Below are positions 33,401 to 42,474 of a stretch of 57,371 nt of DNA, piece by piece. Source of the DNA: Thiocystis minor. GTDB taxonomy: Bacteria > Pseudomonadota > Gammaproteobacteria > Chromatiales > Chromatiaceae. A program made the position numbers and the translations under genes. A model generated the notes under the pieces. That model was not told the DNA's origin. It ran no database searches and worked only from the letters and a program-made list of their open reading frames with translations. The stretch's first letter is position 1. Every line of letters starts with the position of its first letter. The stretch lies in contig NZ_NHSQ01000047.1 in NCBI RefSeq assembly GCF_016653465.1, positions 1 through 57,371 on the forward strand. Direction: 5' to 3'.

Positions 33401-33907
33401 GATCTGCTGGAACGCGCCGTCGCGGCGCTCAAGGCCGGTCGCACGCCCGAACTCGACCGTCCGCTCGACCATGGCGCCGAGATCGACCTGGGACTCCCCG
33501 CCCTGCTGCCGAGCGATTATCTGCCCGATGTCCACGCCCGACTGGTGATGTACAAACGCATCGCCAGCGCCCGTGACGGCGACGAACTGCGCGAACTTCA
33601 GGTCGAGATGATCGACCGCTTCGGCCTGCTTCCCGAACCGGCCAAGAACCTGCTGGAGATCACCGAACTCAAGCTCCGAGTGCAGCCGCTCGGGATCCGC
33701 AAGATCGAGGCCGGACCGGCGAGCGGGCGCATCCTCTTCAACGACGCGCCCCAGATCGACCCCGCCAACCTGATCCGGCTGATTCAGACCCGACCCAAGG
33801 AGTTCAAGCTCGACGGCGGCGACAGGCTCAAGTTCTTTCGGGACATGGCCGAGCCGCGACAGCGGTTGCTGGCGGTCGGCGCGGTGGTGGAGCAGTTGGC
33901 GGGGTAA
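30425..33907 (+). CDS. mfd: Transcription-repair coupling factor Mfd
   Basis: 1160 residues, the usual Mfd length (E. coli 1148). It removes RNA polymerase stalled at DNA lesions and recruits UvrA. The order is N-terminal UvrB-like part (FPDWETLPYDVFSP, ERLLTLHRL), then the polymerase-interacting CarD-like domain near 490-560 (VHEQHGVGRYLGLQTLEVGG). The helicase motor has Walker A CGDVGFGKTEVAMRAAF near 643, DEEHRFGV near 744, TATPIPRTLNMAMSG and QLRGRVGRSHHRAYAY. A C-terminal TRCF domain completes it. It stands alone between the glycan island and kbp, marking the return to core genome. Confidence 0.98.
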   Translation: MHQEVPSTRFSPLAPPLPERPGERLLWGRLYGAGAALAIANAARQFSGLILTLTEDVQAAARLRAELGFFLAGSDRPVLGFPDWETLPYDVFSPLPELVSERLLTLHRLPDLRAGVLVVPVGTLMQRLPPRDYVDGQSLVLAVGDRLDLNTTRRRLERAGYSCVSQVIGHGEYAVRGALLDVFPMGSEVPLRIDLFDEEVESIRIFDPESQRSKEKLERIRLLPAREFPLTEEAIAGFRQRYRASIEGDPQNSLIYREVSEGHTPGGLESYLPLFFERTATLFDYLPERVLALEPETCRETAASFFAAVGQRYEQRRHDRERPLLPPNRLYLMPDELAGALNRLSGALYQSPEIPDRRKGYAAACNFATATLPPLAIQARATQPAQALKEFLATPERRVLFVAESTGRREMLAEHLHGFDIRARQVAGWKAFLDSDQGIGLTVAPLEQGLLLEQAGLALVTETQLYGERVRQERRRRASERDSDAIVRNLTELTEGAPVVHEQHGVGRYLGLQTLEVGGLTTEFLTLEYAHGDKLYVPVSSLHLISRYTGASPEHAPLHRLGGDQWDRIKRKAAQKAHDVAAELLDIYARRAAREGVAFPDGGDEYAAFAAAFAFEETPDQMRAIESVLADMADPKPMDRVVCGDVGFGKTEVAMRAAFMAVHGGRQVVVLVPTTLLAQQHFENFSDRFADWPVKVESLSRFRTAKEQKKILEGLENGTLDIVVGTHKLLQPSIKFKNLGLAIIDEEHRFGVRHKEQLKNLRSEVDILTLTATPIPRTLNMAMSGMRDLSIIATPPVERHPIKTFVSPWNDGLIQEAVLRELKRGGQVYFLHNEVETIENQAQKLTALIPEARIQVAHGQLRERDLERVMRDFYHQRFNLLVCTTIIESGIDVPSANTIVINRADKLGLAQLHQLRGRVGRSHHRAYAYLITPPAKAMTADAKKRLEAIESMEDLGAGFTLATHDLEIRGAGELLGDEQSGQITEIGFTLYMDLLERAVAALKAGRTPELDRPLDHGAEIDLGLPALLPSDYLPDVHARLVMYKRIASARDGDELRELQVEMIDRFGLLPEPAKNLLEITELKLRVQPLGIRKIEAGPASGRILFNDAPQIDPANLIRLIQTRPKEFKLDGGDRLKFFRDMAEPRQRLLAVGAVVEQLAG

Positions 33908-34111
33908 CCTTAGACTTCACCTCGGTGAAAACACCCCCTTGCTTCACCTTGGCGGTCAGATCGGATCATGGCATGTCCAGAGACTCTTGGTGCGAAACGG
34001 CCGCGACGATTGCCGCGGCATGGTCGGGTCATTGGCCCCACGTCATGAGACGAATGCCGTATTCGTGTTCGGCTTCCCAGGACTCGGCGAGACGGAGCCT
34101 GAAGCTTGGAT

Positions 34112-34140
34112 CTCGCGACACCGCTCCGCGGTGTCGCGAG
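34112..34140. terminator. Perfect 13-bp hairpin between convergent mfd and kbp
   Basis: CTCGCGACACCGC, loop TCC, GCGGTGTCGCGAG. It lies about 200 nt after mfd and 45 nt after the convergent kbp stop. No U-run follows on either strand, so it may be a bidirectional terminator, a processing site or a dispersed hairpin element. Confidence 0.5.
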
Positions 34141-34184
34141 TCAGCCGGTTCCGGGTTCTCTGGAAGACGTCTAGCGCCTGCAGT

Positions 34185-34616
34185 TCAGGATTTTGGGATC
34201 CTGATTTTCTGGCCGGGGTAGATGAGGTCGGGATCCTTGATGACTTCTCGATTCGCTTCAAAGATGCGCGGATAGGCGTTGCCGTCGCCATAGAATTTCT
34301 TTGCGATGGCCGATAACGAATCGCCTTTCGCGATGACATAGAATTCGATTTCGGCCGCCTGCGGGGGGGCATTCAACCGGTCCGCCTTGACTTGCTCCAC
34401 TCCCTGGATGTTGCCGGCCATAAGCACCGCTTTCTCCATGGCGTCCGGAGTGTCTGCCGTGCCGGAGAGCGCCACGACACCATTGTCGAAGGTGACGGAC
34501 AGATCCTTGACGCCGGGGTTGTCGCGTTCGATTTCTTCCTTGATTTTGTCGCTCGCCTCGGCATCGTTGCCGAAAACCTTCTTGCCATTACCTTTCAAAA
34601 AGTCGAACAGTCCCAT
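34185..34616 (-). CDS. kbp: BON-LysM protein, Kbp/YgaU-like
   Basis: 143 residues (E. coli YgaU/Kbp 149). The start at 34616 begins MGLFDFLKGNGKKVFG, which matches the family, with GGAGG 7 nt before it; an in-frame ATG 18 nt earlier is rejected. A BON domain (residues about 25-85, VTFDNGVVALSGTADTPDAM) is followed by a LysM domain (EFYVIAKGDSLSAIAKKFYG, YPRIFEANRE, LIYPGQKIRIPKS). In E. coli the protein is a cytoplasmic potassium sensor. No signal peptide here either. Confidence 0.92.
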   Translation of the reverse strand: MGLFDFLKGNGKKVFGNDAEASDKIKEEIERDNPGVKDLSVTFDNGVVALSGTADTPDAMEKAVLMAGNIQGVEQVKADRLNAPPQAAEIEFYVIAKGDSLSAIAKKFYGDGNAYPRIFEANREVIKDPDLIYPGQKIRIPKS

Positions 34617-35163
34617 GATGGCCTCCGCTGACAATTAATGTGCTGATTGAATTGGCCATGACAAAGCTAGCATAAAACCGCGGCAAGCTTGCGTCAGGCA
34701 AAACAGCAATTCCAAGTTTGCGCGGTTGCGGCTGGTCGTCACCGGAATCACGTCTGGGTCAGACAGATTTGGACAAACCGATGGGGAAATCGCAGCAAGC
34801 GAGGCGCGATGGCCAAGTACCTGATTCAAAAAAGCTGGCCGCTGAAGGCTGGAAGCTGACAGTTCTTTATAGGTTAAAAGATGCCTTGAAAGATCCGCTG
34901 CGCGACATCATCAAGGTATGGTCAATTATCATGTACAGGCCAGCTTCGTCCTAACCCTGTCCGGCATGGCCTGCATCGTTCGGGTATCGGTTCAGCCTCG
35001 CGTCACCCTCCTGGCGTTGGAGCTTCGTCGGTTGACGCATGTTTTTCCATGGTCACGAAAACAGCATTCCGCCGATTGCCGTTAGCCGTCGCGAGAAGGG
35101 GGTCGCTCAACACAACGCGGGGAGTCCGAACGCTGTTTTTGCCGAACGCTTGGGGCCTTTCTC
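34617..35163. other. Long intergenic region, no supported gene
   Basis: About 550 nt between divergent kbp and the acyltransferase gene. A plus-strand frame of 78 codons (34718-34954) has no ribosome site or recognisable motif. I see no tRNA, no clear terminator and no repeat. It must contain promoters for both neighbours. Confidence 0.45.
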
Positions 35164-36318
35164 ATGATATTTTCGTATGCTCGACGTCTGTCGCATGCGT
35201 CTGTCGCATCGACCAGTACCCGGATCGACTTCTTGCGTATCCTGTTGATCCTGGCGCTGGTTTTTCTACACTACGGATCTGTCGTCGGCTCTGACATCTC
35301 ACCCTTCATGGGTTATGTGGGACAGGAAAATCCGATTGCGGCAATCGTCATTTCCTACGTGCTGTTCTTTGCCTTCGCGGCCGTCCCTCTGCTCAGCGCG
35401 ATCTCGGGTTTTCTGTTCTTTCGCTCCGCGCATTCCGAGGTCCGGCCCGATTTCTCCAGGCTCTGGCGCAAACGACTGAAATCGGTCGTTCTGCCCTTCG
35501 TGCTCTGGAGCGGGGGCTATGTGGCCGCGGCTTATCTGGCTCATCTGATCCGCCCCAGCCTGTTTGCCGCGCTGTTTTCGAGTGAGGCGGGCGCGACGGC
35601 GTTGACCTTGCTGGACGCTGCCTTCGCGCTGACCGACACGCCGTTTGCGATTCAGTTCTGGTTTCTACGCGACCTGATCGTGACCATGGCACTGGCGCCG
35701 CTCATCTGGTTAGCGGTCACGCGCATCCCCTTGCTTTGGACTGGCTTTCTCACCCTGTCCTGGCTGACGGAACAGACGTTTGGCCTCTTCATCAGGCTCG
35801 ACATTTTCATGTTCTTCAACATCGGCGCCATGATGGCGATCTATCGTCTCGATCTGACCCGCCTCGACCGCTGGGCGCTCCCTCTGTTTGCCGGATTTCT
35901 TCTGGTTGTCGCGCTGCGCACTGTGGCGCCCGTGCTGATCGGGGCGGAGTCCGAGCGCACCCTTGAACTGATGTCCTCCCTGCTCCGTTTAGTCGGCGTC
36001 ATGGCGCTCTGGAGCCTTGCCGGCCGCCTTGCGTTAACGGGGCTGGGCGAGATGCTGCGCCGCTATAGCGGCATGGCGTTTTTCATCTTTTGCGCACACT
36101 ATCCGCTGATTATGTATGTGAAAAAAATGCTTGCGTCTGTGGCGCCGCCCAGCGGCGAAGCGGGCTTGCTGCTGAACTATGTCGCCAGTATCGGCTTGAC
36201 GCTCGCCTTGATCGGACTCGCCGCGATCCTGCTCAATCGCTTGATACCCAGGGTTTACGCAATCCTGAACGGAGGCCGTGAAACTCCGGAAAAAGGGGGG
36301 GTGGCGGTACAGGGTTGA
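35164..36318 (+). CDS. Acyltransferase 3 family membrane protein (OafA/YrhL-like)
   Basis: 384 residues with about ten hydrophobic segments. Family marks are the opening RIDFLRILLILALVFLHYG with its histidine in the first helix, FWFLRDLIVTMALAP, and FFIFCAHYPLIMYVKK near the end. These enzymes transfer acetyl or other acyl groups across the inner membrane to sugars of O-antigen, capsule or peptidoglycan. Monocistronic, convergent with the gene at 36387. Its presence a few kilobases from the glycan island may be coincidence. Start at 35164 is the first ATG of a frame with a modest ribosome site. Confidence 0.85.
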   Translation: MIFSYARRLSHASVASTSTRIDFLRILLILALVFLHYGSVVGSDISPFMGYVGQENPIAAIVISYVLFFAFAAVPLLSAISGFLFFRSAHSEVRPDFSRLWRKRLKSVVLPFVLWSGGYVAAAYLAHLIRPSLFAALFSSEAGATALTLLDAAFALTDTPFAIQFWFLRDLIVTMALAPLIWLAVTRIPLLWTGFLTLSWLTEQTFGLFIRLDIFMFFNIGAMMAIYRLDLTRLDRWALPLFAGFLLVVALRTVAPVLIGAESERTLELMSSLLRLVGVMALWSLAGRLALTGLGEMLRRYSGMAFFIFCAHYPLIMYVKKMLASVAPPSGEAGLLLNYVASIGLTLALIGLAAILLNRLIPRVYAILNGGRETPEKGGVAVQG

Positions 36319-36386
36319 GCGCATCTAGGGGCGAATTCATTCGCGGGGCGGCGATCATTCCATACGAATACAATCGATGACGCGCC

Positions 36387-37826
36387 CTAAAATCCGCCGC
36401 CCGTGCGGAAACCGCCGCCACCTCCACGACCGCCACCGCTGCCCCGTCCAAAGCTGCCGACGATATCGCTCAGACCGCCCGATCCGCCGCCCCACACGGT
36501 ACCGCGGCCATAACCGCCGGAGCCGAAGGTGGGATCGGACTGTTGGGGCCGGTAGCGCTGCTGCTCGCGCAGGATGCGCCAGAGGTTATCGCGGTCGAGC
36601 ATACCGTTGACGAACTGGCCAAGCAGCATGGCGATCATGTCCCCGTCGCCAAAGGTCGAACCGGTCCGATCGTAGCGGCTGCGCTTGAAATCCGACCGCA
36701 GGGCTTCGAGTTCGGTCAGCCGCTTCTGCTGCTGGAGGATGGCGTCCTTGAGTCCCTGGATGCTGGCCGCCAACTGGCGGCGCTCGTCTTCGCGCTGGAG
36801 CATCCGGCTGACAATCAGATCGTCCTCGGGATAGGGGGTCGCGAGCGCCTCCCGCCGCAGTTCCATCAGATCCTCCCGCTGGAACTCGGCGGCCATGAAG
36901 TTCACCGCCTGTTTGGTGTGCTCGTCCTCGCCGGCGGCGAAGAGCGCCCTGCGCGCCATCAGAATCTGCTGGTCCGACTCGGCCTTGGCAATCCGCGCGT
37001 CGATGGCGTCGAGACGCGCCTGTTCGTCGGCGACGATCCGTTCCAGGGCCGGGATGCCGTCCTCCGCCCGTGCGGCCTCGTCGAGCGCCTTGAGCGCGGC
37101 AAACTCGCTCTCGGCGCCGGCCTGGAGACCTCTGGCATGCTCGCGCAACCGTTCCGGGATTTCGTTCAAGCGGCTGTAGTTAGCGCGGGCATCCGCAAAT
37201 CCGATCCGCTTCGCGACCCAGCCATCCAACGCTCGGAACAGGCCCCATGACTTGTCCTCGGGCGTGCCATGGTTCCGCTCCCAGAGATAGAGGAACAGCG
37301 GATCGCCCCGGAAGGCCGCGCCCTTTTGTTCTCGTTCCTCCTCGCTTCGGGTCGCCTTTTCGCTGGCGTGCATGGCCAGTCGCTCGGCCTCCGTAGCCTT
37401 CTCGCGCTGCCTTCGGTAGTCGGGATCCGCGTCCAGGCGGGCCTGGGTCCGGGCCGCGGCGGCATCCACTGCCGCGTCTGCGGCATCCAGGCGCGCGGCC
37501 TGGGCGGAGCGCTCGCGCTCCAGGGTCTGCCGGAGCGTATCGGCGGACTGGAGTTGGGTCTCCAGTTCGCGCAGGGCGGATTCGCGCTGGGACAGGAGCG
37601 CCAGCGCCTGCCGTTCCGCCTGATCCAGATGGCGCAGCGTCTCCGGGTCCGTCATCATACCGACGCGCACCTGGGCCAGATCTTTATAATCCTGGGTCAG
37701 CGCCTGTTGCAGCTCGGCCAGGCGGCGGTTCACGCCCTCGATCTGCGACTCGATGGCGGCGATCCGGGCGCGCGCATCGGTCACCGTCTGATCGATGTTG
37801 GACAGGGTCTGTCGTCCGGAAATCAT
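36387..37826 (-). CDS. Coiled-coil protein with glycine-rich C-terminal tail
   Basis: 479 residues from ATG 37826, preceded by GGGGGAG. Residues 10-180 and 270-400 are long heptad-rich helices rich in Ala, Arg, Glu and Gln. Between them is a globular stretch with DPLFLYLWERNHGTPEDKSW and LFRALDGWVAKRIGF. The last 75 residues hold Tyr/Arg/Gly-rich sequence ending in repeated Gly-Gly-Arg-Gly and FRTGGGF, of low complexity. No signal peptide or membrane helix. It is the last gene of a three-gene operon with two other uncharacterised proteins. Function unknown; the shape suggests a cytoskeletal or scaffold role. Confidence 0.85.
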   Translation of the reverse strand: MISGRQTLSNIDQTVTDARARIAAIESQIEGVNRRLAELQQALTQDYKDLAQVRVGMMTDPETLRHLDQAERQALALLSQRESALRELETQLQSADTLRQTLERERSAQAARLDAADAAVDAAAARTQARLDADPDYRRQREKATEAERLAMHASEKATRSEEEREQKGAAFRGDPLFLYLWERNHGTPEDKSWGLFRALDGWVAKRIGFADARANYSRLNEIPERLREHARGLQAGAESEFAALKALDEAARAEDGIPALERIVADEQARLDAIDARIAKAESDQQILMARRALFAAGEDEHTKQAVNFMAAEFQREDLMELRREALATPYPEDDLIVSRMLQREDERRQLAASIQGLKDAILQQQKRLTELEALRSDFKRSRYDRTGSTFGDGDMIAMLLGQFVNGMLDRDNLWRILREQQRYRPQQSDPTFGSGGYGRGTVWGGGSGGLSDIVGSFGRGSGGGRGGGGGFRTGGGF

Positions 37827-37968
37827 GCATCTCCCCCTCGGAATTCGCGTGTAACGGCACCTAACAACGCGCGACGGGCGACGCCGCTGGGAGCGCCGAC
37901 ATGTTGTCGGCCCTGGGGCAGCCGACATGTTCTCGGCAGCAATCCCCCCAGACGCCGAAGCAATCCAC

Positions 37969-38898
37969 TCACCACCGCGTAATCGCCCCGCCAGTCGTCT
38001 TCATCTCATAACGGGGCACCAACTCGCCCCGCGCCTTCTCGCCGAAACCATCGCGCTCGATGATGCCATCATCCTGCTTATCCGCGGCGACCGCCCGAAA
38101 GGTCCGCTCGTCGACTCGTAAACCCCAGCGTTGCACCCGCTCGGTCTTGCGGGTCTCCTCGTTCTCGATCGGTACCGTCAGCACCCGCCCGGCGGGATCG
38201 ACGGCCTCGACCAGAAGATAGAAGTTGCGCGCCCCGGTATTGATGTCCGGAATCCGCCAAACACCCGTCCTCTCGTCGGGCCGATTGACAATGCGCAGCC
38301 GATATTCCTGCTCCAGAATGTCGCGCGCCTCTTCGATCTGCCGGATGGCCTCCCGGACGGCGGCCTTGTCATCACCGCGCAGCGCGGCCCGACCCGCGCT
38401 GAAGGAACGCTCCAGGGTCTCCCGCGCCTGATCGGACTTGGCCAGGGTGACGGCCTCCACGTAAACCTCCTCCAGCCTGTCCGGCAGGGCCGCATTGGGC
38501 GCCAGCACCGCGAAGTAATAGAGCGCGCCGGCCAGCGCGCCGACTCCCACAATACCGCCCAGCCATGTCCCCCAAACACCCCGGTTGACATAGATCCGAG
38601 CGAGCTTGATGGCGAATGAATCCGGCGGCGACTGGTAGGTGAAGCGATCCTCCTTGAGCGCGGCGACGCCCTGCTCGATGACCGAGTCCGGAACCTCGAT
38701 CCCCTGGGCAGCGTAGATCCGATGCAGACGCTCCTTCAGATCCTCCTCGCGGCCAACCTCGTCCAGCTCCTTTTGCACGATCCGCTCGCGTCGACGCAGC
38801 GTATCGACCACATCCATGGCAAGCATCACGTCGTCCAGGGGCGGTTTGCTTGCCGGTACCGGAGCAGAACCCGGCGTCAGAGTGGCCGCCGCGTTCAT
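37969..38898 (-). CDS. Membrane-anchored uncharacterised protein
   Basis: 309 residues. An N-terminal cytoplasmic helical region (RRRERIVQKELDEVGREEDL) is followed by one transmembrane segment near residues 112-134 (WLGGIVGVGALAGALYYFAV). A C-terminal region begins with a coiled-coil-like stretch and ends in a beta-rich domain (VWRIPDINTGARNFYLLVEA, RWGLRVDERTF). The ATG overlaps the stop of the upstream gene (ATGA), so it is translated with it. I do not recognise a characterised family. The operon context suggests a complex with the TelA-like and coiled-coil proteins. Confidence 0.85.
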   Translation of the reverse strand: MNAAATLTPGSAPVPASKPPLDDVMLAMDVVDTLRRRERIVQKELDEVGREEDLKERLHRIYAAQGIEVPDSVIEQGVAALKEDRFTYQSPPDSFAIKLARIYVNRGVWGTWLGGIVGVGALAGALYYFAVLAPNAALPDRLEEVYVEAVTLAKSDQARETLERSFSAGRAALRGDDKAAVREAIRQIEEARDILEQEYRLRIVNRPDERTGVWRIPDINTGARNFYLLVEAVDPAGRVLTVPIENEETRKTERVQRWGLRVDERTFRAVAADKQDDGIIERDGFGEKARGELVPRYEMKTTGGAITRW

Positions 38899-40136
38899 AA
38901 TTGGGCAGGCGCCGTAGGCATTTCCAGACCCTTGCCCTGATCGGCGAGCCGGGCCAGCTTGCGCTTGCCCTCCTCCACCGCATCGCGGATCTCGTTGGCG
39001 TTCGCGGTACTCTGCTTGCGCATCTCCTCGATGATCTCATGGGATCTCACCTGCCAGGAGACCACCGAATCCACCAGCTTCTTGACCGAGTCCGCGCGCA
39101 CCGTGGGGCCATAGCCTGCCTCGACCGCCGCCTCCTGCACCTTGCCGCCGATGTCCGCCAGCACCTCCAGCGACTGGCTCATCCCTTCCTTCATCGCATT
39201 GACGGTCTGCGTGCCCTCGTGCAGACCGAACATGCCCGTAAAGGAAGCCGTGAGCGCGGTCAGGACCACTTCATTGGTGCTGAAAAAGCTCACGGCCTGC
39301 GCATAGACCCGTTCCTTGGCGTTGGTGGTCTGCAGCAGACGCGCCATGACGACCTCAGAGGTGTTGTAGGAGATCGTGAGGTTGTCCGACAGATCCTTGG
39401 CGATCTGATAACGCTTTTCTTCCTGCTGAAGCGCGCGGACCTTCTCGTCCCTGGCCATCTCGAAGCGGGCGCGCACGGCGGGCTCCTGTGAGGTGTTAGC
39501 CTCGACTTCCCGCATGGCCGCCGCGACTCCGGCCTTGGCTTCGTCGAGCTTGCCCTGGGCGGTCTTGAGCACTTCCAGAGCCAGCACCTCGGACTGCTTC
39601 AGCGCCCCACGGAAATCCTGATACGCCTCCAGAATCTTCTGCTCCCGCTGGATCTGATCGTTGGTGGACGCGGTCACCTCCAGATAGGTGCCCTTGATCT
39701 TATCGAAGCGGTCGGCGATGTCCCCGCGCGAGACCTTCATCCAGACATTGCCGAGACGCTCGAAGGTGTCCAGCTTGCCGTCTTCGATCTGGTCCACCAT
39801 CGTCTTGGCATCGTCACGAATGCTATTGAAAGCGTTGGTGATCTCCTCGTAGCGGCTGCCGATCTCCATGGCCTGCACCTGCTGGCGGACCACGTCGTTG
39901 AACAGCGACGCCTCGTTGAGGGTGCGGGCGATGGCGGTCACGCGCCCTTCGTCGAGCACCGAGATTTGATTCAGCAGGGCGATGATCGGCTCGACCTGTT
40001 TATCCCCATCGGTCGGCAGGAGTCCCAGGTCGTGCAGGCCATTCATGGCCTTGTCCAGATACTGCATCGGGGTCGCGGCGGCGATGGCGGTCGCGTTGGC
40101 AGTGGCGGCGGCAGTGGCGGTGTCGGTCGTCGTCAT
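38895..40136 (-). CDS. TelA-like helical protein
   Basis: 413 residues, almost entirely helical. An Ala/Thr-rich start (residues 1-22) precedes long helices, with one conserved-looking segment near 275-345 (VYAQAVSFFSTNEVVLTALT, TVNAMKEGMSQSLEVLADIG, WQVRSHEIIEEMRKQSTANA). Overall layout recalls the toxic-anion-resistance TelA family, which has similar helices and a late Asn-rich motif, but the match is weak. First gene of the operon with 37969-38898 and 36387-37826. No signal peptide. Role unknown. Confidence 0.78.
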   Translation of the reverse strand: MTTTDTATAAATANATAIAAATPMQYLDKAMNGLHDLGLLPTDGDKQVEPIIALLNQISVLDEGRVTAIARTLNEASLFNDVVRQQVQAMEIGSRYEEITNAFNSIRDDAKTMVDQIEDGKLDTFERLGNVWMKVSRGDIADRFDKIKGTYLEVTASTNDQIQREQKILEAYQDFRGALKQSEVLALEVLKTAQGKLDEAKAGVAAAMREVEANTSQEPAVRARFEMARDEKVRALQQEEKRYQIAKDLSDNLTISYNTSEVVMARLLQTTNAKERVYAQAVSFFSTNEVVLTALTASFTGMFGLHEGTQTVNAMKEGMSQSLEVLADIGGKVQEAAVEAGYGPTVRADSVKKLVDSVVSWQVRSHEIIEEMRKQSTANANEIRDAVEEGKRKLARLADQGKGLEMPTAPAQL

Positions 40137-40186
40137 GGTTTTCCGTCCCTAATGGTTGAGTCTTGGTCTGAGGCGGCTTGAACGGG

Positions 40187-40290
40187 AAAATGGACAGGAT
40201 GAACAGGAATTTTCAAGATTGACAGGATTCAAAGAACCGTTATTACGAAATCCTGTCCATCCTGCGCAATCCTGTTAATCCTGTCCATTT
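40187..40290. repeat. Palindromic ACAGGATT-type repeat, copy 1
   Basis: An imperfect inverted repeat: the left arm starts AAAATGGACAGGATGAACAG and the right arm ends AATCCTGTTAATCCTGTCCA. The interior contains TCAAGATTGACAGGATT and ATCCTGTCCATCCTG. Copy 2 at 50591-50692 matches it closely in the same orientation. On its right, at 40313-40329, sits CTTTCCCGGAAATCGCC, whose inverse lies beside copy 2. Related GACAGGAT/ATCCTGTC repeats are found dispersed in some proteobacterial genomes. Confidence 0.85.
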
Positions 40291-40329
40291 GAAGCGTTGA
40301 TTCTGGTACGGACTTTCCCGGAAATCGCC

Positions 40330-40575
40330 TTAGCAAACACCCGGCCCAGCATGCTGCGCCGGCGTCCGGGTCTTGATCGACAGGGCATGCAGTTCGCCGC
40401 TGGCGATCTGGGTCTTGACGGTCTCCATCACCAGGCGCTGGCGCTTGATCGGCGTCAGTCCCTCGAAGACCTCGCTGACGATCAGCGCCTCGAAGTGACT
40501 GCCATCGCCGGAGACCTGGACCTCGGCATTCGGGATACCCGCGCGGATAAGTTGGGCGACTGCTTCGGTTTCCAA
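40330..40575 (-). CDS. ibaG: BolA-family protein, IbaG/YrbA type
   Basis: 81 residues. The BolA fold is clear: VQVSGDGSHFEALIVSEVFE, GLTPIKRQRLVMETVK and a closing ELHALSIKTRTPAQ. The missing Cys of the longer BolA loop and the small size match IbaG, which works with monothiol glutaredoxins in iron-sulfur cluster handling or acid stress. The stop codon directly abuts the repeat-associated motif at 40313-40329, so a repeat end has landed at the very 3' edge of the gene. Confidence 0.9.
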   Translation of the reverse strand: METEAVAQLIRAGIPNAEVQVSGDGSHFEALIVSEVFEGLTPIKRQRLVMETVKTQIASGELHALSIKTRTPAQHAGPGVC

Positions 40576-40742
40576 GCTAGACTCCTGATTTTAAAAAGCT
40601 CTTCAGATTCATCAATTGCTTCTGAACAGAACTGGGGTGTCTCGATCCGTCCGAACCCTTGGGCCATTGCCTTGGATTCCAAGACGCGCGATCGTGATCA
40701 AATCACCGCTTGACTCAAGACCACGACCGCATCAACCGGATC

Positions 40743-42323
40743 TCAAAGCTCGCGCGTCGCCAGAAACCGCACCTCTGGCCAACGCTCTTCCGCCAGGCTC
40801 AGATTGACCCGTGTCGGCGCCAGATAGACGAGTTGATCGTCGCCGTCAAGCGCCAGATTCTCATAGTTCTTTTCCTTGAAGCGCTCCAGCATCTTGGCGT
40901 CCGTGCAGGTCACCCAACGGGCGGTCTTGACGCTCACCGGTTCGACGAAGGCATCGACGCCATATTCGTCCTTGAGCCGATAGGCCGCCACGTCGAATTG
41001 CAGAATTCCGACCGCCCCGAGAATCAGATCGTTATTCTTCAGCGGCCGGAACACCTGGGTCGCGCCCTCCTCGGCGAGCTGCACGACGCCCTTCTGCAGC
41101 GCCTTGGTGCGCAGCGGATCGCGGAGCACGACGCGGCGAAACAATTCTGGCGCGAAATAAGGGACGCCCTCGTATTTCAGATCCTCGGTCTCGGTGAAGG
41201 TATCGCCGATCTGGATGGTGCCGTGGTTGTGCAGACCGATGATGTCGCCGGGCCAGGCGTCTTCCACCTGACGGCGCTCGTCGGCCTGGAAAGTGATGGC
41301 ATTGGCGACCTGAACCGTCTTGCCGATGCGCACATGACGCATCTTCATGCCCTTTTGATAGCTACCCGAGCAGACCCGCAGAAAGGCGACCCGATCGCGA
41401 TGGGCCGGGTCCATGTTCGCCTGGATCTTGAACACGAATCCGCTAAAGGTCTCCTCGGCTGGGTCGACCAGACGCTGACGCGTCTGACGCGGACGCGGCG
41501 GCGGGGCGTATTCCACAAAGGCATCCAGCAGTTCGCGCACGCCGAAATTGTTGATGGCCGAGCCGAAAAACACCGGCGTTTGCTTGCCCGCCATATAGTC
41601 CGCGAGATTCAGCGGATGACTGGCACCCTGCACCAGTTCCATCTCGTCGCGCAATTCCTGGGCCTGATCGCCGAGTACCGCGTCCATGCGCGGATTGTCG
41701 ATTCCCTCGATAATCTCGCCCTGGGTGATGCGTCCGCCATGCTGGGCGCTAAACAGATGGGTGCGCCCGGAACGCAGATCGAAAACCCCCTTGAAGCGCT
41801 TGCCCATGCCGATCGGCCAGGTGACGGGCGCGCATTTGATCTTGAGGATATTCTCGATCTCGTCCAGCACCTCGATGGCGTCGCGGCCCTCGCGGTCGAG
41901 CTTGTTGACGAAGGTCAGGATCGGCGTGTCGCGCAGCCGGCAGACATCCATCAGCTTGATGGTGCGATCCTCGACGCCCTTGGCGATGTCGATCACCATC
42001 AGCGCCGAATCGACCGCCGTCAGGGTGCGATAGGTGTCCTCGGAGAAATCCTCGTGTCCCGGCGTGTCGAGCAGGTTGATGATGGCCTCGCCATAGGGAA
42101 ACTGCATGACCGAAGAGGTCACCGAGATCCCGCGCTCCTTCTCCAGCGCCATCCAGTCCGAGGTCGCGTGACGCGCCGCCTTGCGCCCCTTGACCGTGCC
42201 GGCGAGCTGGATCGCGCCGCCGAACAGCAGCAGCTTTTCGGTCAGCGTGGTCTTGCCCGCGTCGGGGTGGGAGATGATCGCGAAGGTACGGCGTTTAGCG
42301 AGTTGTTCTTGAAGTTCGGTCAT
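40743..42323 (-). CDS. prfC: Peptide chain release factor 3
   Basis: 526 residues (E. coli 529). The start at 42323 begins [20 protein letters not shown]; an in-frame upstream ATG at 42461 adds 46 non-family residues and is rejected. GTPase motifs are [32 protein letters not shown] and NKLDREG, followed by the domain II and III sequence typical of RF3. It recycles RF1/RF2 from the ribosome after termination. Monocistronic, upstream of ibaG on the same strand. Confidence 0.97.
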   Translation of the reverse strand: MTELQEQLAKRRTFAIISHPDAGKTTLTEKLLLFGGAIQLAGTVKGRKAARHATSDWMALEKERGISVTSSVMQFPYGEAIINLLDTPGHEDFSEDTYRTLTAVDSALMVIDIAKGVEDRTIKLMDVCRLRDTPILTFVNKLDREGRDAIEVLDEIENILKIKCAPVTWPIGMGKRFKGVFDLRSGRTHLFSAQHGGRITQGEIIEGIDNPRMDAVLGDQAQELRDEMELVQGASHPLNLADYMAGKQTPVFFGSAINNFGVRELLDAFVEYAPPPRPRQTRQRLVDPAEETFSGFVFKIQANMDPAHRDRVAFLRVCSGSYQKGMKMRHVRIGKTVQVANAITFQADERRQVEDAWPGDIIGLHNHGTIQIGDTFTETEDLKYEGVPYFAPELFRRVVLRDPLRTKALQKGVVQLAEEGATQVFRPLKNNDLILGAVGILQFDVAAYRLKDEYGVDAFVEPVSVKTARWVTCTDAKMLERFKEKNYENLALDGDDQLVYLAPTRVNLSLAEERWPEVRFLATREL

Positions 42324-42474
42324 GGGGACTGGTCGGAGACGGCCTGCGCTGGGAAATCCAGGGATTATACCGATGCGGAATGACTCGGACAGGGATAACG
42401 GGAGAGCGGCCTCGCGTCTGTCGAGATGTGCGGAAAGACGTTGTCCGGCGGTGATCGCCAATTCCGAACATGGT

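Noticed and set aside
34718-34954. 78-codon plus-strand frame between kbp and the acyltransferase gene
   Set aside because: No Shine-Dalgarno sequence and no resemblance to a known protein.
40710-42383. 557-codon plus-strand frame opposite prfC
   Set aside because: Antisense shadow; prfC on the other strand has full family motifs.
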